From NCBI GenBank assembly GCA_963760985.1, contig CAVXFM010000005.1, positions 124,001-188,000 of the forward strand: a DNA stretch of 64,000 bases, in the 5' to 3' direction. The notes beneath the pieces were generated by a model. It ran no database searches. It was not told the DNA's origin and worked only from the letters and a program-made list of their open reading frames with translations. Below, in pieces: positions 10,449 to 19,119 of this stretch. A program made the translations under genes and the position numbers. The stretch comes from JACRDG01 sp963760985 (GTDB taxonomy: Bacteria > Desulfobacterota > Desulfomonilia > Desulfomonilales > Desulfomonilaceae). Every line of letters starts with the position of its first letter. Position 1 is the first letter of the stretch.

Positions 10449-10477
10449 TTGAGAACTACTTGCTAAGATGCTATAAT
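10449..10477 (+). promoter_or_regulatory. Sigma-70-type promoter for the 10503 gene
   Basis: TTGAGA at 10449-10454, a 17-base spacer, and a perfect TATAAT at 10472-10477. It lies 26 bases upstream of the ATG at 10503, which itself has GGAGG at 10492-10496. Confidence 0.75.
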
Positions 10478-10502
10478 AAATCCATATTATTGGAGGTTTG
10501 GA

Positions 10503-11003
10503 ATGTCAAAGAATCTAAAGCTTTCCATCTTAGTGCTTGCCCTTTCTGTCGGTTTCGGTTCCGCTGCTTTAGCCATGGGAGAAGGAGTGCTGGCCAAGAC
10601 AGGGCAATACACGTTCTTCCTCAACCCGTGTCCGACGTCATGCATGACCTACTACCAGAAAATGGTCCCCTGTGTGATCAAAGAAACGATTCCGGTCCCT
10701 CGAAGGGTCTTACAGAACTACATGGTGCCTGTCCCAGTCCGACGAAAAGTGCCCACGCTGATCACCGAGGCACCGGTAGGGTGCCCGGAAGGCGCGTCCC
10801 CTTGTGCCACATGCTATCCAAAGCCGTCTCAACGGTACGGGAACAGAGAAATCTGGGGGCCTCGGATGATGGCGGTTCGTGTGCCGGTTGTTCAGTTCAC
10901 TCCCAAAGAGATCACGCGCAGGGGCATGTTCCCGCAGTGGTTTGCCGTGACCGAAGAACCTCGGCCCCCGCGGAAGATCCGAAAAGTGCACGGCGGCGGA
11001 TGA
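10503..11003 (+). CDS. Secreted proline/cysteine-rich hypothetical protein
   Basis: A 166-residue protein with a Sec signal peptide (residues 1-24, LSILVLALSVGFG to ALA). The mature part has seven Cys in pairs (CPTSCM, GCPEGAS, CATCYP) and is rich in Pro, Val and Arg, with a repeated style PVPVRR and RVPVVQF. No domain recognised. It has a strong promoter and a good ribosome site, so it may be well expressed. It is probably periplasmic or surface-associated; the paired Cys could form disulphides. Isolated, with an acyl-CoA-ligase-like gene downstream. Confidence 0.6.
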   Translation: MSKNLKLSILVLALSVGFGSAALAMGEGVLAKTGQYTFFLNPCPTSCMTYYQKMVPCVIKETIPVPRRVLQNYMVPVPVRRKVPTLITEAPVGCPEGASPCATCYPKPSQRYGNREIWGPRMMAVRVPVVQFTPKEITRRGMFPQWFAVTEEPRPPRKIRKVHGGG

Positions 11004-11118
11004 GACGATCCTCAGGAAAGGATGTCATTCACTGGGCGGATTGTTCCGTTGAATCCCGAGCGCAGGCATGGTAGTCTGGTACGAGGTTTAACTTATTCCA
11101 TTTCAGAGGGAGTTTTCT

Positions 11119-12609
11119 ATGAATTTGAGCGAGACGGTTTTGGATCGTTTCGCGGAGGATATTCCTGATCATCCTGCGCTCGTGTTTGAGGATCGGACCA
11201 TTTCGTACGGCGACTTGCTGCGTTCAGTGAATAGGCTTGCCAACGCTTTGGTCAAGTTCGGCGTAGAAAAAGGTGATCGGGTAGTTACCCTGATGGGCAA
11301 CCGGCCTGAGTTCGTGATGACCTACTTTGCCGCCATGAGGATCGGCGCAGTGGTCGTAACGGTCAATCCGCTTTCCACCGCGTATGAACTTAGCCACTAC
11401 ATGGCGGATAGTAAACCCGCTGCAGTAGCGTGTACGAGCGAGCAGATCTCCAAGATCGATAGCCTGCGAGATCGAGCGGACTACCTGAAAGTAATCATCA
11501 GCACTGAGGCGACAGCCAACGCGGTGACCTTCGCGGATATTGAGAATGATTTTTCAGACAAGCGTGCTGCTCTGGACGTTTCGCCGGACCACCCTGCTGT
11601 AGTGATCTTCACTGCCGGACTTCTCGGCCGAGCGCTTGGCGCGACCTTGAGTCACGGCAACCTGGACAGCAATTCGAACATGCTCAGGGACACCTGCAAG
11701 AGAGGCCCGGAATCTCACGGATTGGCGCTTATCCCGCTTTTTCATGCGTTCGGCGCCTCAGTGAATCTTCTGGGCACCATGAAGGTGGGGGGCACGGTCT
11801 ACCTTGTGGAGCGAGTCGACTTTCCCCGTTTGATTCCCTGGTTGCAGAAAGCGCGAATCACCTATACGGGCATGGTGCCGATGGTGTACTACGGCCTGCT
11901 TTACCATCCGTCGTGCAGGGAGCTGGACTTGACCAGCCTCGAAATCGGGATAAGTGGCGGGGCGCCGCTCTCCATGGAGATTTACGAGAAATTCTGTGAA
12001 CGTTACGGGATTGACGTGTTTCACGGCTATGGCCTGACCGAAGCCTCTCCAGTGGTCTCGTGGAACAACATCAACACCCCAAACAAACCCGCGACGGTGG
12101 GAACGCCGATACCGGGAGTGACCGTGGCAATCCATGACGAGTTCGGGCAATCACTCGCGGCCAACGTGGTAGGGGAAGTGGTGGTACAAGGCCCCAATGT
12201 GATGTTGGGGTATCTGAACCGCCCGACGGAAACCGCCACGGTAATTCGCAACGGATGGTTGTATACCGGTGATCTCGGATTCCTCGACGAAGACGGGTAC
12301 CTCAAACTTACCGGGCTGAAGAAGGATCTCATTATTACGTCCGGTTTCAATGTGTATTGCCAGGAAGTAGAAGAAATTTTGATTCGACATTCCATGATTT
12401 CCGATGCGGCGCTGGTGGGAGTCGAAGATCTCATGCGCGGCCAGGTGATCCAAGCGCTGGTGGTTGCCGAATCGGGGACAAAACCCGAGGAAAGAGAAAT
12501 CATCCGTTTTTGTAGAGAGTATCTCTCGCGTTATAAATGCCCGCGCAAGGTTACCTTTGTCAAACAGATCGTGCGGGACGAGAGAGGCAAACCGACCGAG
12601 TGGCTCTAA
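11119..12609 (+). CDS. AMP-dependent synthetase/ligase, acyl-CoA ligase-like
   Basis: A 496-residue ANL-superfamily enzyme, expected to adenylate a carboxylate (probably a fatty or aromatic acid) and transfer it to CoA. The adenylate motif YGLTEASP is at about 304, YTGDLGF at about 382, and the hinge region (TGLKKDLIITSGFNVY) follows. The C-terminal catalytic Lys is at 491 (ERGKPTEWL), five residues from the end, so the tail is short. The phosphate-binding loop near 165-180 is unusual: TAGLLGRALGATLSH instead of the (T)SGTTGxPKG pattern, without the Thr/Lys of the consensus. It may be a natural subfamily or an enzyme with altered ATP handling. GAGGGAG precedes the ATG. Confidence 0.82.
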   Translation: MNLSETVLDRFAEDIPDHPALVFEDRTISYGDLLRSVNRLANALVKFGVEKGDRVVTLMGNRPEFVMTYFAAMRIGAVVVTVNPLSTAYELSHYMADSKPAAVACTSEQISKIDSLRDRADYLKVIISTEATANAVTFADIENDFSDKRAALDVSPDHPAVVIFTAGLLGRALGATLSHGNLDSNSNMLRDTCKRGPESHGLALIPLFHAFGASVNLLGTMKVGGTVYLVERVDFPRLIPWLQKARITYTGMVPMVYYGLLYHPSCRELDLTSLEIGISGGAPLSMEIYEKFCERYGIDVFHGYGLTEASPVVSWNNINTPNKPATVGTPIPGVTVAIHDEFGQSLAANVVGEVVVQGPNVMLGYLNRPTETATVIRNGWLYTGDLGFLDEDGYLKLTGLKKDLIITSGFNVYCQEVEEILIRHSMISDAALVGVEDLMRGQVIQALVVAESGTKPEEREIIRFCREYLSRYKCPRKVTFVKQIVRDERGKPTEWL

Positions 12610-13254
12610 GATGGGCACTGTCCGTTACGGGAAACCAGGAAAATGAGGCATCATGGGGTCTATGGGGAGGACTTTTCGTGATTGTTACCGAGAAGACCTC
12701 CCGGTGTTTCAGACTGTGAGCGATGCCGACGAAGTGACTGGTTTCCCGCAGTGAAGCGGATGTGCCACACCCTTCCGTTACGGCTGGAAAAGTAGCGCAA
12801 AAGGCAACGTCAGGAAAACGGCTTCAAGACTGTTCACTCGTCGCTCTGTCTCGCAGCCCCCTTCGAAAGGTACAGACTGACGGGCACGCGGGATTTACGG
12901 AACAGCCCGTTGCCTGGGGGAAAGAGGCGACTTGCCGTTTCGATGCCCGGTCGCGTCAGGGGGCATCTTCTTGTTCGTCGGGCGAGGAATCGCCTTCTGC
13001 CAGGAAAACACAGGCCGGGTGCCTGTCGTTTCAAAGAGACCGCAGAGAACTTCCGCAAGCGTTCACCGCGACTGATCCGGACTCAACCACTAAGGCACAA
13101 AAAAGAATGTGACTGGCCTCTTGATTTCTTTGTGCCTTGGTGACTTTGTGGTGTGATTTTCGGGATGCAACAAACGGTCGCGCTGAACGATTACGCATTC
13201 TCTGCATAACAGTGCTAGGAAATCTTTGGGAATTCTGAGACAATCTTTGTTGCC
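12610..13254. other. Intergenic, holds one inverted repeat
   Basis: No gene is convincing. The frames 12762-13112 and 12910-13143 have no ribosome sites or family features. The region holds the inverted repeat at 13088-13142 described separately. Confidence 0.4.
13088..13142. repeat. Inverted repeat built on CACYAAGGCACAAA
   Basis: Left arm CACTAAGGCACAAA (13088-13101) and right arm TTTGTGCCTTGGTG (13129-13142) pair over 14 bases with one G-T. The word 'aaggcacaaag' recalls short repeats seen dispersed in many environmental bacterial genomes, but I cannot count copies here. It lacks a T-run, so it is not an obvious terminator. Confidence 0.4.
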
Positions 13255-15032
13255 TTGCCTGAAAACGATGTGAGTGCTTTACTTACAAGCACTGTCCGGG
13301 AAAGATGTCCAGGATGGGAGGGACCGTACTTGGGTTTCATCGGGCAGATCATCGATTTCCTGAGACCTCAACGGCCTAGCGATGGGCCGGAGTTCAGGAA
13401 GCGCGTCGAGTGGCTGATGCTCCTCAGACTGATAGTGACCAGTCTGCTTCTCGGAACCACCATTTTCTTCCAACTGCGTGAAAGCCCGGAAGTCGCCGCA
13501 GAAGTCACCCTGCCTTTGTACATTCTCATAGGGGCACTATTCTTTCTCAGTATCATATACTCCTTATATCTTGCCGTGGTGCCGGATCTCTGGATTCTCT
13601 CCTTTGTCCAGGTAATGGTCGACCTGCTGTACGGCACGGTGCTCATCCATTTTACCGGTGGCGCCACAAGCGTTTTTACCGTCTTGTACGTATTTCCCAT
13701 CCTCACAGCGGGTATCTTGCACTTGAGGCGCGGGGCCCTGTTTACCGCATCTGCAGCCTCGCTCATGTTTGGTCTGCTTATCAATCTCGAGTTCTACGAC
13801 GTCATACCCCACAGCAGCTGGCCATGGGTGATTCCCTGGAGCAGGACCGCTTCGTCTTACATTCTCTGGGTAATGATTGTGAATATTACCTCGTTTTTTC
13901 TGGTGGCGGTACTGTCCAGCTCGTTTTCTGAACAACTCCAAAGGACCAAGGCCTCGTTGACGCTTACGGAAGAGGCCTTCGAACGACTTTCCGATCTCCA
14001 CACCAGCATTGTTCGCTCGATCACCAGCGGGATAATTACCGTGGATGAAAACGATCACATCACCTTCATAAACGCTGCAGGGGCAGGATTGCTCCGAATG
14101 TCGCGCTCCGTGCTCATCGGCGAGCCACTGAAGAAGATCTTCCCGGTCATTTACAATATCATGCCAGGTCAAGCCTTTAGGAGAGAGAGTTTTCGTACGG
14201 TAAAGGATATCGGAGCAGAACAGGTGCATTTCGACATTACCGTGAACGAACTTCAGGGCAGTGGCGGCATTTCCATGGGGCGACTTGTCATTTTTCAGGA
14301 CGTCACGAGCCTGAGGAAGATGGAAGAACGTGTCAAATTGAGCGAGAAACAGGCAGCGTTCGTGAGGATGGCGGCAGGAATGGCGCACGAGATAAGGAAT
14401 CCTCTGGCCGCGCTCAGGGGCGCATCGGAAATGCTGGCAACCAGCATAAGCGCTCAGAATACGGAAAAGCGATTACTCGGCATCGTGATACGCGAATCTG
14501 ACCGCTTGAACTCCTTGCTCGGCGACTTTCTTACCATGGTAGCGAGTCGGAAGCCCGACAAGCTGAGGCTCATGATGACCGATCTTGTGGAGGAAACGCT
14601 GGGCCTTTTCTCCACAGAAACCCAGGGTAGGAAGAACCGTCGGGCTAGAAACGATCCTCAAAAGGGGGGTGGAAGTGGAGGGCGACCCCGCTCGCTTGAA
14701 ACAGGCCTTCTGGAATTTGTTCGCAAACGCTCTGGAGGCTTCGGAGGACGGCGGGGCGATACGCGTCGTGCTTGAACCCGATCCAAGCACTGGGCAAGCA
14801 GTCCTCACGGTGCAAGACTCGGGCGCGGGTATACCGCCTGAAGTAAAAGACAGGATGTTCGAAACCGTTCACCACCACCAAAGAAAAGGGCACGGGCCTC
14901 GGCCTGGCGATTGTCATGAGCATCGTGAGGGATCATGGCGGAACCATCGAAGGCGAGAGTCATCCCGGTCGGGGAACAGTGTTTATCGTGCGACTTCCTC
15001 TGGCTTCTCCGGAAGCCGGTGTGTCGAAATGA
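13255..15032 (+). CDS. pilS: PilS-like membrane sensor histidine kinase, two frame breaks
   Basis: About 592 residues after repair. Residues 55-235 contain about six membrane helices (LLRLIVTSLLLGTT; LPLYILIGALFF and others). A PAS domain lies at about 255-370. The HisKA phospho-acceptor is AAGMAHEIRNPLAALRG with the His at about 379. The HATPase domain follows, with NLFANALEAS and DSGAGIPPEV. The frame changes near 14630 (before RTVGLETIL) and at 14861-14865, where GAAACC read as GAACC restores EPFTTTKEKGTGLGLAI. The true stop is then at 15032, ten bases before the regulator. TTG 13255 or GTG 13270 are possible starts. This layout matches PilS, which pairs with PilR to control sigma-54 pilin genes. 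The symbol is inferred from architecture. Confidence 0.7.
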
Positions 15033-15042
15033 GGACTAACCT

Positions 15043-16437
15043 ATGACGGATCGATTGCTGGTTGTCGACGACGAACCCAGCATGAGGGAATTCCTTGAGA
15101 TCATGCTCTCTCAGGAGGGATATCAGGTCATACTTGCCGCAACGGGCGAGGAGGGCTTCAAGGCGTATCGACAAGAAGAGCCCGACCTGGTGCTCACTGA
15201 CGTAAAAATGCCGGGGATGAGCGGCCTGGAACTGATCAAGGAGATTCATTCTCTCGACCAGGGTATTCCTATCATTGCCATCACAGCCTATGCGTGCGCG
15301 GACGATGCCATACGGGCGGTTCGAGCGGGTGCGTACGATTACCTGTCCAAACCTTTTCAGATAGACGACTTGCGAGTGATTATCCGGAATGCCCTGGAGA
15401 CGAGACGACTCAGGAAGGAAAACCTTCTGCTCAGGCAATCCGTTGAGCAGCGCCACCGGTTCGGAGAACTGATCGGTAAGTCCCCCCTCATGGAGGAGAT
15501 ATTCAACCTCATATCAAGGATCGCTCCGTCCAAGGCAAGCGTCCTGATTGTGGGCGAGTCGGGGACGGGAAAAGAGCTGGTGGCAAGGGCGATCCACCGC
15601 AATTCCACCAGGGTGGACCGACCTTTTGTGACCGTCAACTGTACTGCGATCCCCGAGAGTCTCCTGGAATCCGAAATGTTCGGCCACCTCAAAGGTTCGT
15701 TCACCGGTGCGGTAGGCAACAAACCGGGGCTTGTGGAGACTGCGCATACGGGAACTTTGTTTTTGGACGAGGTGGGTGACATCCCTCTCTCGGTTCAGGC
15801 GAAACTCCTACGCTTTCTGCAAGAGAGAGAGTTTCGCCGCGTGGGAGGTACGGAAGATCACAAGGTGGATGTGCGCGTGCTCGCTGCCACCAACAAGAAA
15901 CTGGAAAAAGAGATGGAGGCCGGGAATTTCAGGGAGGACCTCTATTACCGCCTGAACGTCATACGTATTCGCATCCCCTCGCTCAGGGAGCGCGAGGAAG
16001 ATATTCCCCTTTTGGTCGACCACTTCTTGGAAAAGTTCTCTACAGAGCAAAGAAGAAACTTGAAGCGGGTCTCGTCTTTGGCCATGCGGATTCTGTGTAA
16101 TTATCGATTTCCCGGGAATGTCAGGGAACTGGAAAATGTGATCGAACGTTGTGTCACTCTCGAGGAATCTGATCAGCTCACCGCGGACAATCTCCCTCCC
16201 AAGCTCCTTGAGGCGCGGGTGACTCCGCCGACTGCACTCGGCGACATGGACATCCCGCCTGACGGGATCGATTTGAATCGCACCATGGAGAATCTGGAAA
16301 AGAAACTCATCGGAAGAGCCCTGGAGATTACCGGAGGCAACCGGTCCCGCGCCGCGTCTTTGTTGGGAATATCGTTCCGATCATTGCGATACCGGCTCCT
16401 GAAGCTGGGAATGGACAGCGAGGAAATAGCGGAGTGA
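15043..16437 (+). CDS. pilR: NtrC-family sigma-54 response regulator, PilR-like
   Basis: A complete 464-residue regulator. The receiver domain spans 1-120, with phospho-acceptor D53 (VLTDVKMPG) and K104-region SKPF. The AAA+ sigma-54 activator core has Walker A GESGTGKE at 171-178, the sigma-54-contact loop GSFTGA at 218-223 (Ser for Ala in the usual GAFTGA), and Walker B LFLDEVGD around D242. The C-terminal Fis-type HTH is at about 423-460 (NRSRAASLLGIS). It starts ten bases after the cognate kinase. The N-terminal text closely resembles Geobacter PilR as I recall it. Targets may include pili genes outside the window; a sigma-54 promoter is present at 47850. Confidence 0.85.
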   Translation: MTDRLLVVDDEPSMREFLEIMLSQEGYQVILAATGEEGFKAYRQEEPDLVLTDVKMPGMSGLELIKEIHSLDQGIPIIAITAYACADDAIRAVRAGAYDYLSKPFQIDDLRVIIRNALETRRLRKENLLLRQSVEQRHRFGELIGKSPLMEEIFNLISRIAPSKASVLIVGESGTGKELVARAIHRNSTRVDRPFVTVNCTAIPESLLESEMFGHLKGSFTGAVGNKPGLVETAHTGTLFLDEVGDIPLSVQAKLLRFLQEREFRRVGGTEDHKVDVRVLAATNKKLEKEMEAGNFREDLYYRLNVIRIRIPSLREREEDIPLLVDHFLEKFSTEQRRNLKRVSSLAMRILCNYRFPGNVRELENVIERCVTLEESDQLTADNLPPKLLEARVTPPTALGDMDIPPDGIDLNRTMENLEKKLIGRALEITGGNRSRAASLLGISFRSLRYRLLKLGMDSEEIAE

Positions 16438-16608
16438 ACCGACAGCAGGTCCATCTCTGCTTCCTTGGCCCACAGCCCCATATAGTCGACTGGCTGGTAA
16501 GCTTATATGATCTCGGAAAGAGCATACAGGAAGGCAGAAAAATTCTGCGGGACGTGATCCATGTAGCCGGCTCCATCCGCGGAAATTGCCACGTAAAGGG
16601 AGAATGCC

Positions 16609-17400
16609 ATGCGGGATTACGCAATCATTGTAGCGGCCGACCTGCCCACGGCAGCGGAAGTCATTTCCGTGGTAAAGCAAGTCGCACCGGTAGTAGACGG
16701 AGTGAAGATCGGCGTGCCGACTCTTCTTGAAGCTGGAGCACGCATCCTGAGCCAGATCCGCGAACTGATCGATGAGAAACCGCTGTTGGTGGACCTCAAA
16801 ATTGCGGACATCGGGTTCTTGTCAAACGGATCCTGGCAGGGAACCAATGCGAAAATCGTCAGGAGCATCGAGAAAGCGGGAGCGACGCACGTGACGGTTC
16901 ACGGTTTTCCCGGTCCTCTCTCTGTTGCCGAGGCAGTGGGCGCGGCAAGGGACGCGGGGATAGGGGTGCTTCTGCTCCCGGTCATGAGCCACGCGGGTGC
17001 GCGTCTGTTCTTTTCTCGCCCCCTGAGCCGTTCGGACGTGGTGTATTCCACGGTAAAGGCAGGGCTTGATATGGAATTTCCGCACCGCTCGTCCTGCGAT
17101 GACGTGACCGAGGGAATTCTCATGCTGGGAGAAGCTTTTGAAGTGGAGGGATACATCGGTCCCGCTACCCGGCCGCTGGAACTGGAACGGTACCGTGCGG
17201 TAACTGCACGACCGATCTGGTGTCCTGGCTTTGGCCGCCAGGATCGACTGGGCAGAAATCTGGAGGAGCAGTTTCGCGAGTGGGCTCGCATAGTAGGCCC
17301 CGCGTCTGCTGCCATTGTGGGCTCCACGATTATCAACGCGGCAGACCCCGCTCTGGCGGCCAAAGTCGTGGTGGGCATGCGGGACACTGCGGTCGGTTGA
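16609..17400 (+). CDS. pyrF: Orotidine 5'-phosphate decarboxylase family protein
   Basis: A 263-residue TIM-barrel enzyme of the OMPDC superfamily, catalysing the last step of UMP synthesis. The catalytic array is visible: K33 (DGVKIG), then D62, K64 and D67 in LVDLKIADIG. The C-terminal phosphate-binding region contains WCPGFGRQ, and ends in IVGSTIINAADP. It looks closer to the archaeal-type enzymes than to E. coli PyrF. GGGAGA lies just upstream of the ATG. It starts the set pyrF, dUTPase-like, PAS-GGDEF. The other pyrimidine genes in the window (pyrC, pyrB, pyrI) are 44 kb away. The related hexulose-phosphate synthases share the fold, but neighbours favour PyrF. Confidence 0.8.
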   Translation: MRDYAIIVAADLPTAAEVISVVKQVAPVVDGVKIGVPTLLEAGARILSQIRELIDEKPLLVDLKIADIGFLSNGSWQGTNAKIVRSIEKAGATHVTVHGFPGPLSVAEAVGAARDAGIGVLLLPVMSHAGARLFFSRPLSRSDVVYSTVKAGLDMEFPHRSSCDDVTEGILMLGEAFEVEGYIGPATRPLELERYRAVTARPIWCPGFGRQDRLGRNLEEQFREWARIVGPASAAIVGSTIINAADPALAAKVVVGMRDTAVG

Positions 17401-17468
17401 TCGACCGCGGCGGGCCTGCGGGAAACGAGATTCAGAGGAAAACCCTTTATCACAGAAGAGGGTCGGCA

Positions 17469-17933
17469 ATGACACGTTTAATCGAAGGTGCATACATTGC
17501 CTCGTGGGCAGAAGGATTGATTTCGGCAAAGAAACAGCAAGGGCCGTTTGCATTGGATCTTACGGCCCGTGGCCTCAGCCGGGTGGATACAGGAGGCGCT
17601 TTGGATTTTGGAGGGAGCGAATTCCAGGAGGCCTCGACTACTTCCCTGGATCCGGAGAAGAAATCTCCTGAAGAACCGTACGGATGGTGGAACCTGGGAC
17701 CTGGCACGTATCTCATCGCGTTCAATGAAACGTTGAAGCCGGCCGGCAGCGGACTCATTTTCATCTTTCCCCACAGCAGGCTTCTTGCTGCCGGAGCATG
17801 GCACCCATCCACGGTCGTGGACAGGCTTGATCATGATTTCCGCATGCCCCTGCAGGTGGGGTCTGCCGGGCTCGCCATCAAGCAGAACGCCCGGGTGTCG
17901 CGTGCCATAGTGCTTGCGGAGGTGTTGCCATGA
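17469..17933 (+). CDS. dUTPase / dCTP deaminase superfamily protein
   Basis: A 154-residue protein. FALDLTARGLSR, then YLIAFNETLKP, then the C-terminal GSAGLAIKQNARVSRAIVLAEV fit the trimeric dUTPase/dCTP-deaminase fold, whose members clear dUTP or make dUMP. The usual substrate-binding Ser and the clean motif 3 are not obvious, so it may be a divergent archaeal-like member or have another nucleotide role. ATG 17469 follows the pyrF stop by 68 bases. Its stop overlaps the next start (ATGA at 17930), indicating coupled translation with the PAS-GGDEF gene. Confidence 0.65.
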   Translation: MTRLIEGAYIASWAEGLISAKKQQGPFALDLTARGLSRVDTGGALDFGGSEFQEASTTSLDPEKKSPEEPYGWWNLGPGTYLIAFNETLKPAGSGLIFIFPHSRLLAAGAWHPSTVVDRLDHDFRMPLQVGSAGLAIKQNARVSRAIVLAEVLP

Positions 17934-18883
17934 ATGTTGACGATGACTTCTGGAAAACTGTTCTGGACAACCTGCACGACGGGGTATGCTTCGTGGACCG
18001 CGACCGCAAGATTTCGTACTGGAACAAAGGTGCTGAACGGATCACAGGGTTCTCGGGCAAAGAAATGGTGGGGTGCCTTTGCTGGGAGAGCGTGCAGGCG
18101 CACATGGACGGCCCTGCGATTGGATGGGTTCAGGATCTCGGTCCGGAAAGCCATCCTGTCGAGGAAAAAGGCCTGTATCACGAAGAAGAAATAAGTCTTC
18201 TCCACCGGGAAGGTCACCGCATCCCTGTGATGACGCGTACCGCGGTCATACGGGATTTTCGATGCGACATTACGGGCGCGGTCGTGCTCTTTAGCGACAA
18301 TCAGGCAATCGCGGACGCACGGGATCGCATCCAGCGGCTCGAAGAAATGGCTCTGCTCGATACGCTCACCCAACTCGGCAACCGGAAGTTCGCGGAAACG
18401 CAACTTCAAAGAAGTCTGGACGAGTTCTACCGCTATGGGTGGCCCTTTGGAGTCTTGCTCATCTCAGTGGACGATTTTGACCGGCTTAGAGAGGTGGAAG
18501 GCGAAGAAGCCGCTGACCGGGCCATCAAGACGCTGGCCAAGACCTTTGAGGGTAACGTGAGGTCCTCCGACATCCTCTGCCGCTGGGGCGCGGATCAACT
18601 CTCCCTCATTCTGCTCAACCTGAATCTCGAGAACATCGTTCCCACTTCGACCAAGCTCCTGACCCTGGCAGAAGATTCTGCAATCAATACCCGCACGGGA
18701 TCGCGAAATCTCACGGTTTCCATAGGGGCAACTCTCGCATCTGAGGTCGACAATCTTCAGACCCTCGTGGCCAGGGCGACAGCCATGATGGAGCAGAGCA
18801 AGAAAGAGGGAGGAAACCTCGTCAGCGTGGCTCCACCCCCTGCGGTTCCCGCACCTACGGATACGAGGACATACACGGCCTGA
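17930..18883 (+). CDS. PAS-GGDEF protein with degenerate active site
   Basis: A 317-residue cytosolic protein with no membrane segment. A PAS domain covers about 8-130 (NLHDGVCFVDRD, YWNKGAERITGFS). A GGDEF domain covers about 145-295 (DTLTQLGNRKF). The signature loop reads RWGADQLSLIL: GADQL in place of GGDEF, so the metal-binding Glu and second Gly are lost. Diguanylate cyclase activity is therefore unlikely; it may sense a ligand through PAS and act as a GTP- or c-di-GMP-responsive partner. The start overlaps the preceding stop by four bases. A Pro-rich tail ends the protein. Confidence 0.82.
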   Translation: MNVDDDFWKTVLDNLHDGVCFVDRDRKISYWNKGAERITGFSGKEMVGCLCWESVQAHMDGPAIGWVQDLGPESHPVEEKGLYHEEEISLLHREGHRIPVMTRTAVIRDFRCDITGAVVLFSDNQAIADARDRIQRLEEMALLDTLTQLGNRKFAETQLQRSLDEFYRYGWPFGVLLISVDDFDRLREVEGEEAADRAIKTLAKTFEGNVRSSDILCRWGADQLSLILLNLNLENIVPTSTKLLTLAEDSAINTRTGSRNLTVSIGATLASEVDNLQTLVARATAMMEQSKKEGGNLVSVAPPPAVPAPTDTRTYTA

Positions 18884-19119
18884 AGGTTCGGGTCTGACGT
18901 GGCAAGCCCCTACAAGGTGGAGATCACGTTCCTAACCGCAGTCGTTCGCCCGTGAGGATTAATCTCGTCTTCGCGCGAGCAGATTGTGTGGTGCGCTCCT
19001 GGTTGGCCCTGAACGCGTACCAGGACAACGCCCCGCAGGACCAGCGCAGACCGAAAGCCCCGCGGATCGGAGCCAAAGCCAAGGGCCTCTGCGTAAAAAG
19101 ACAATTTCTGACTCCTCGG

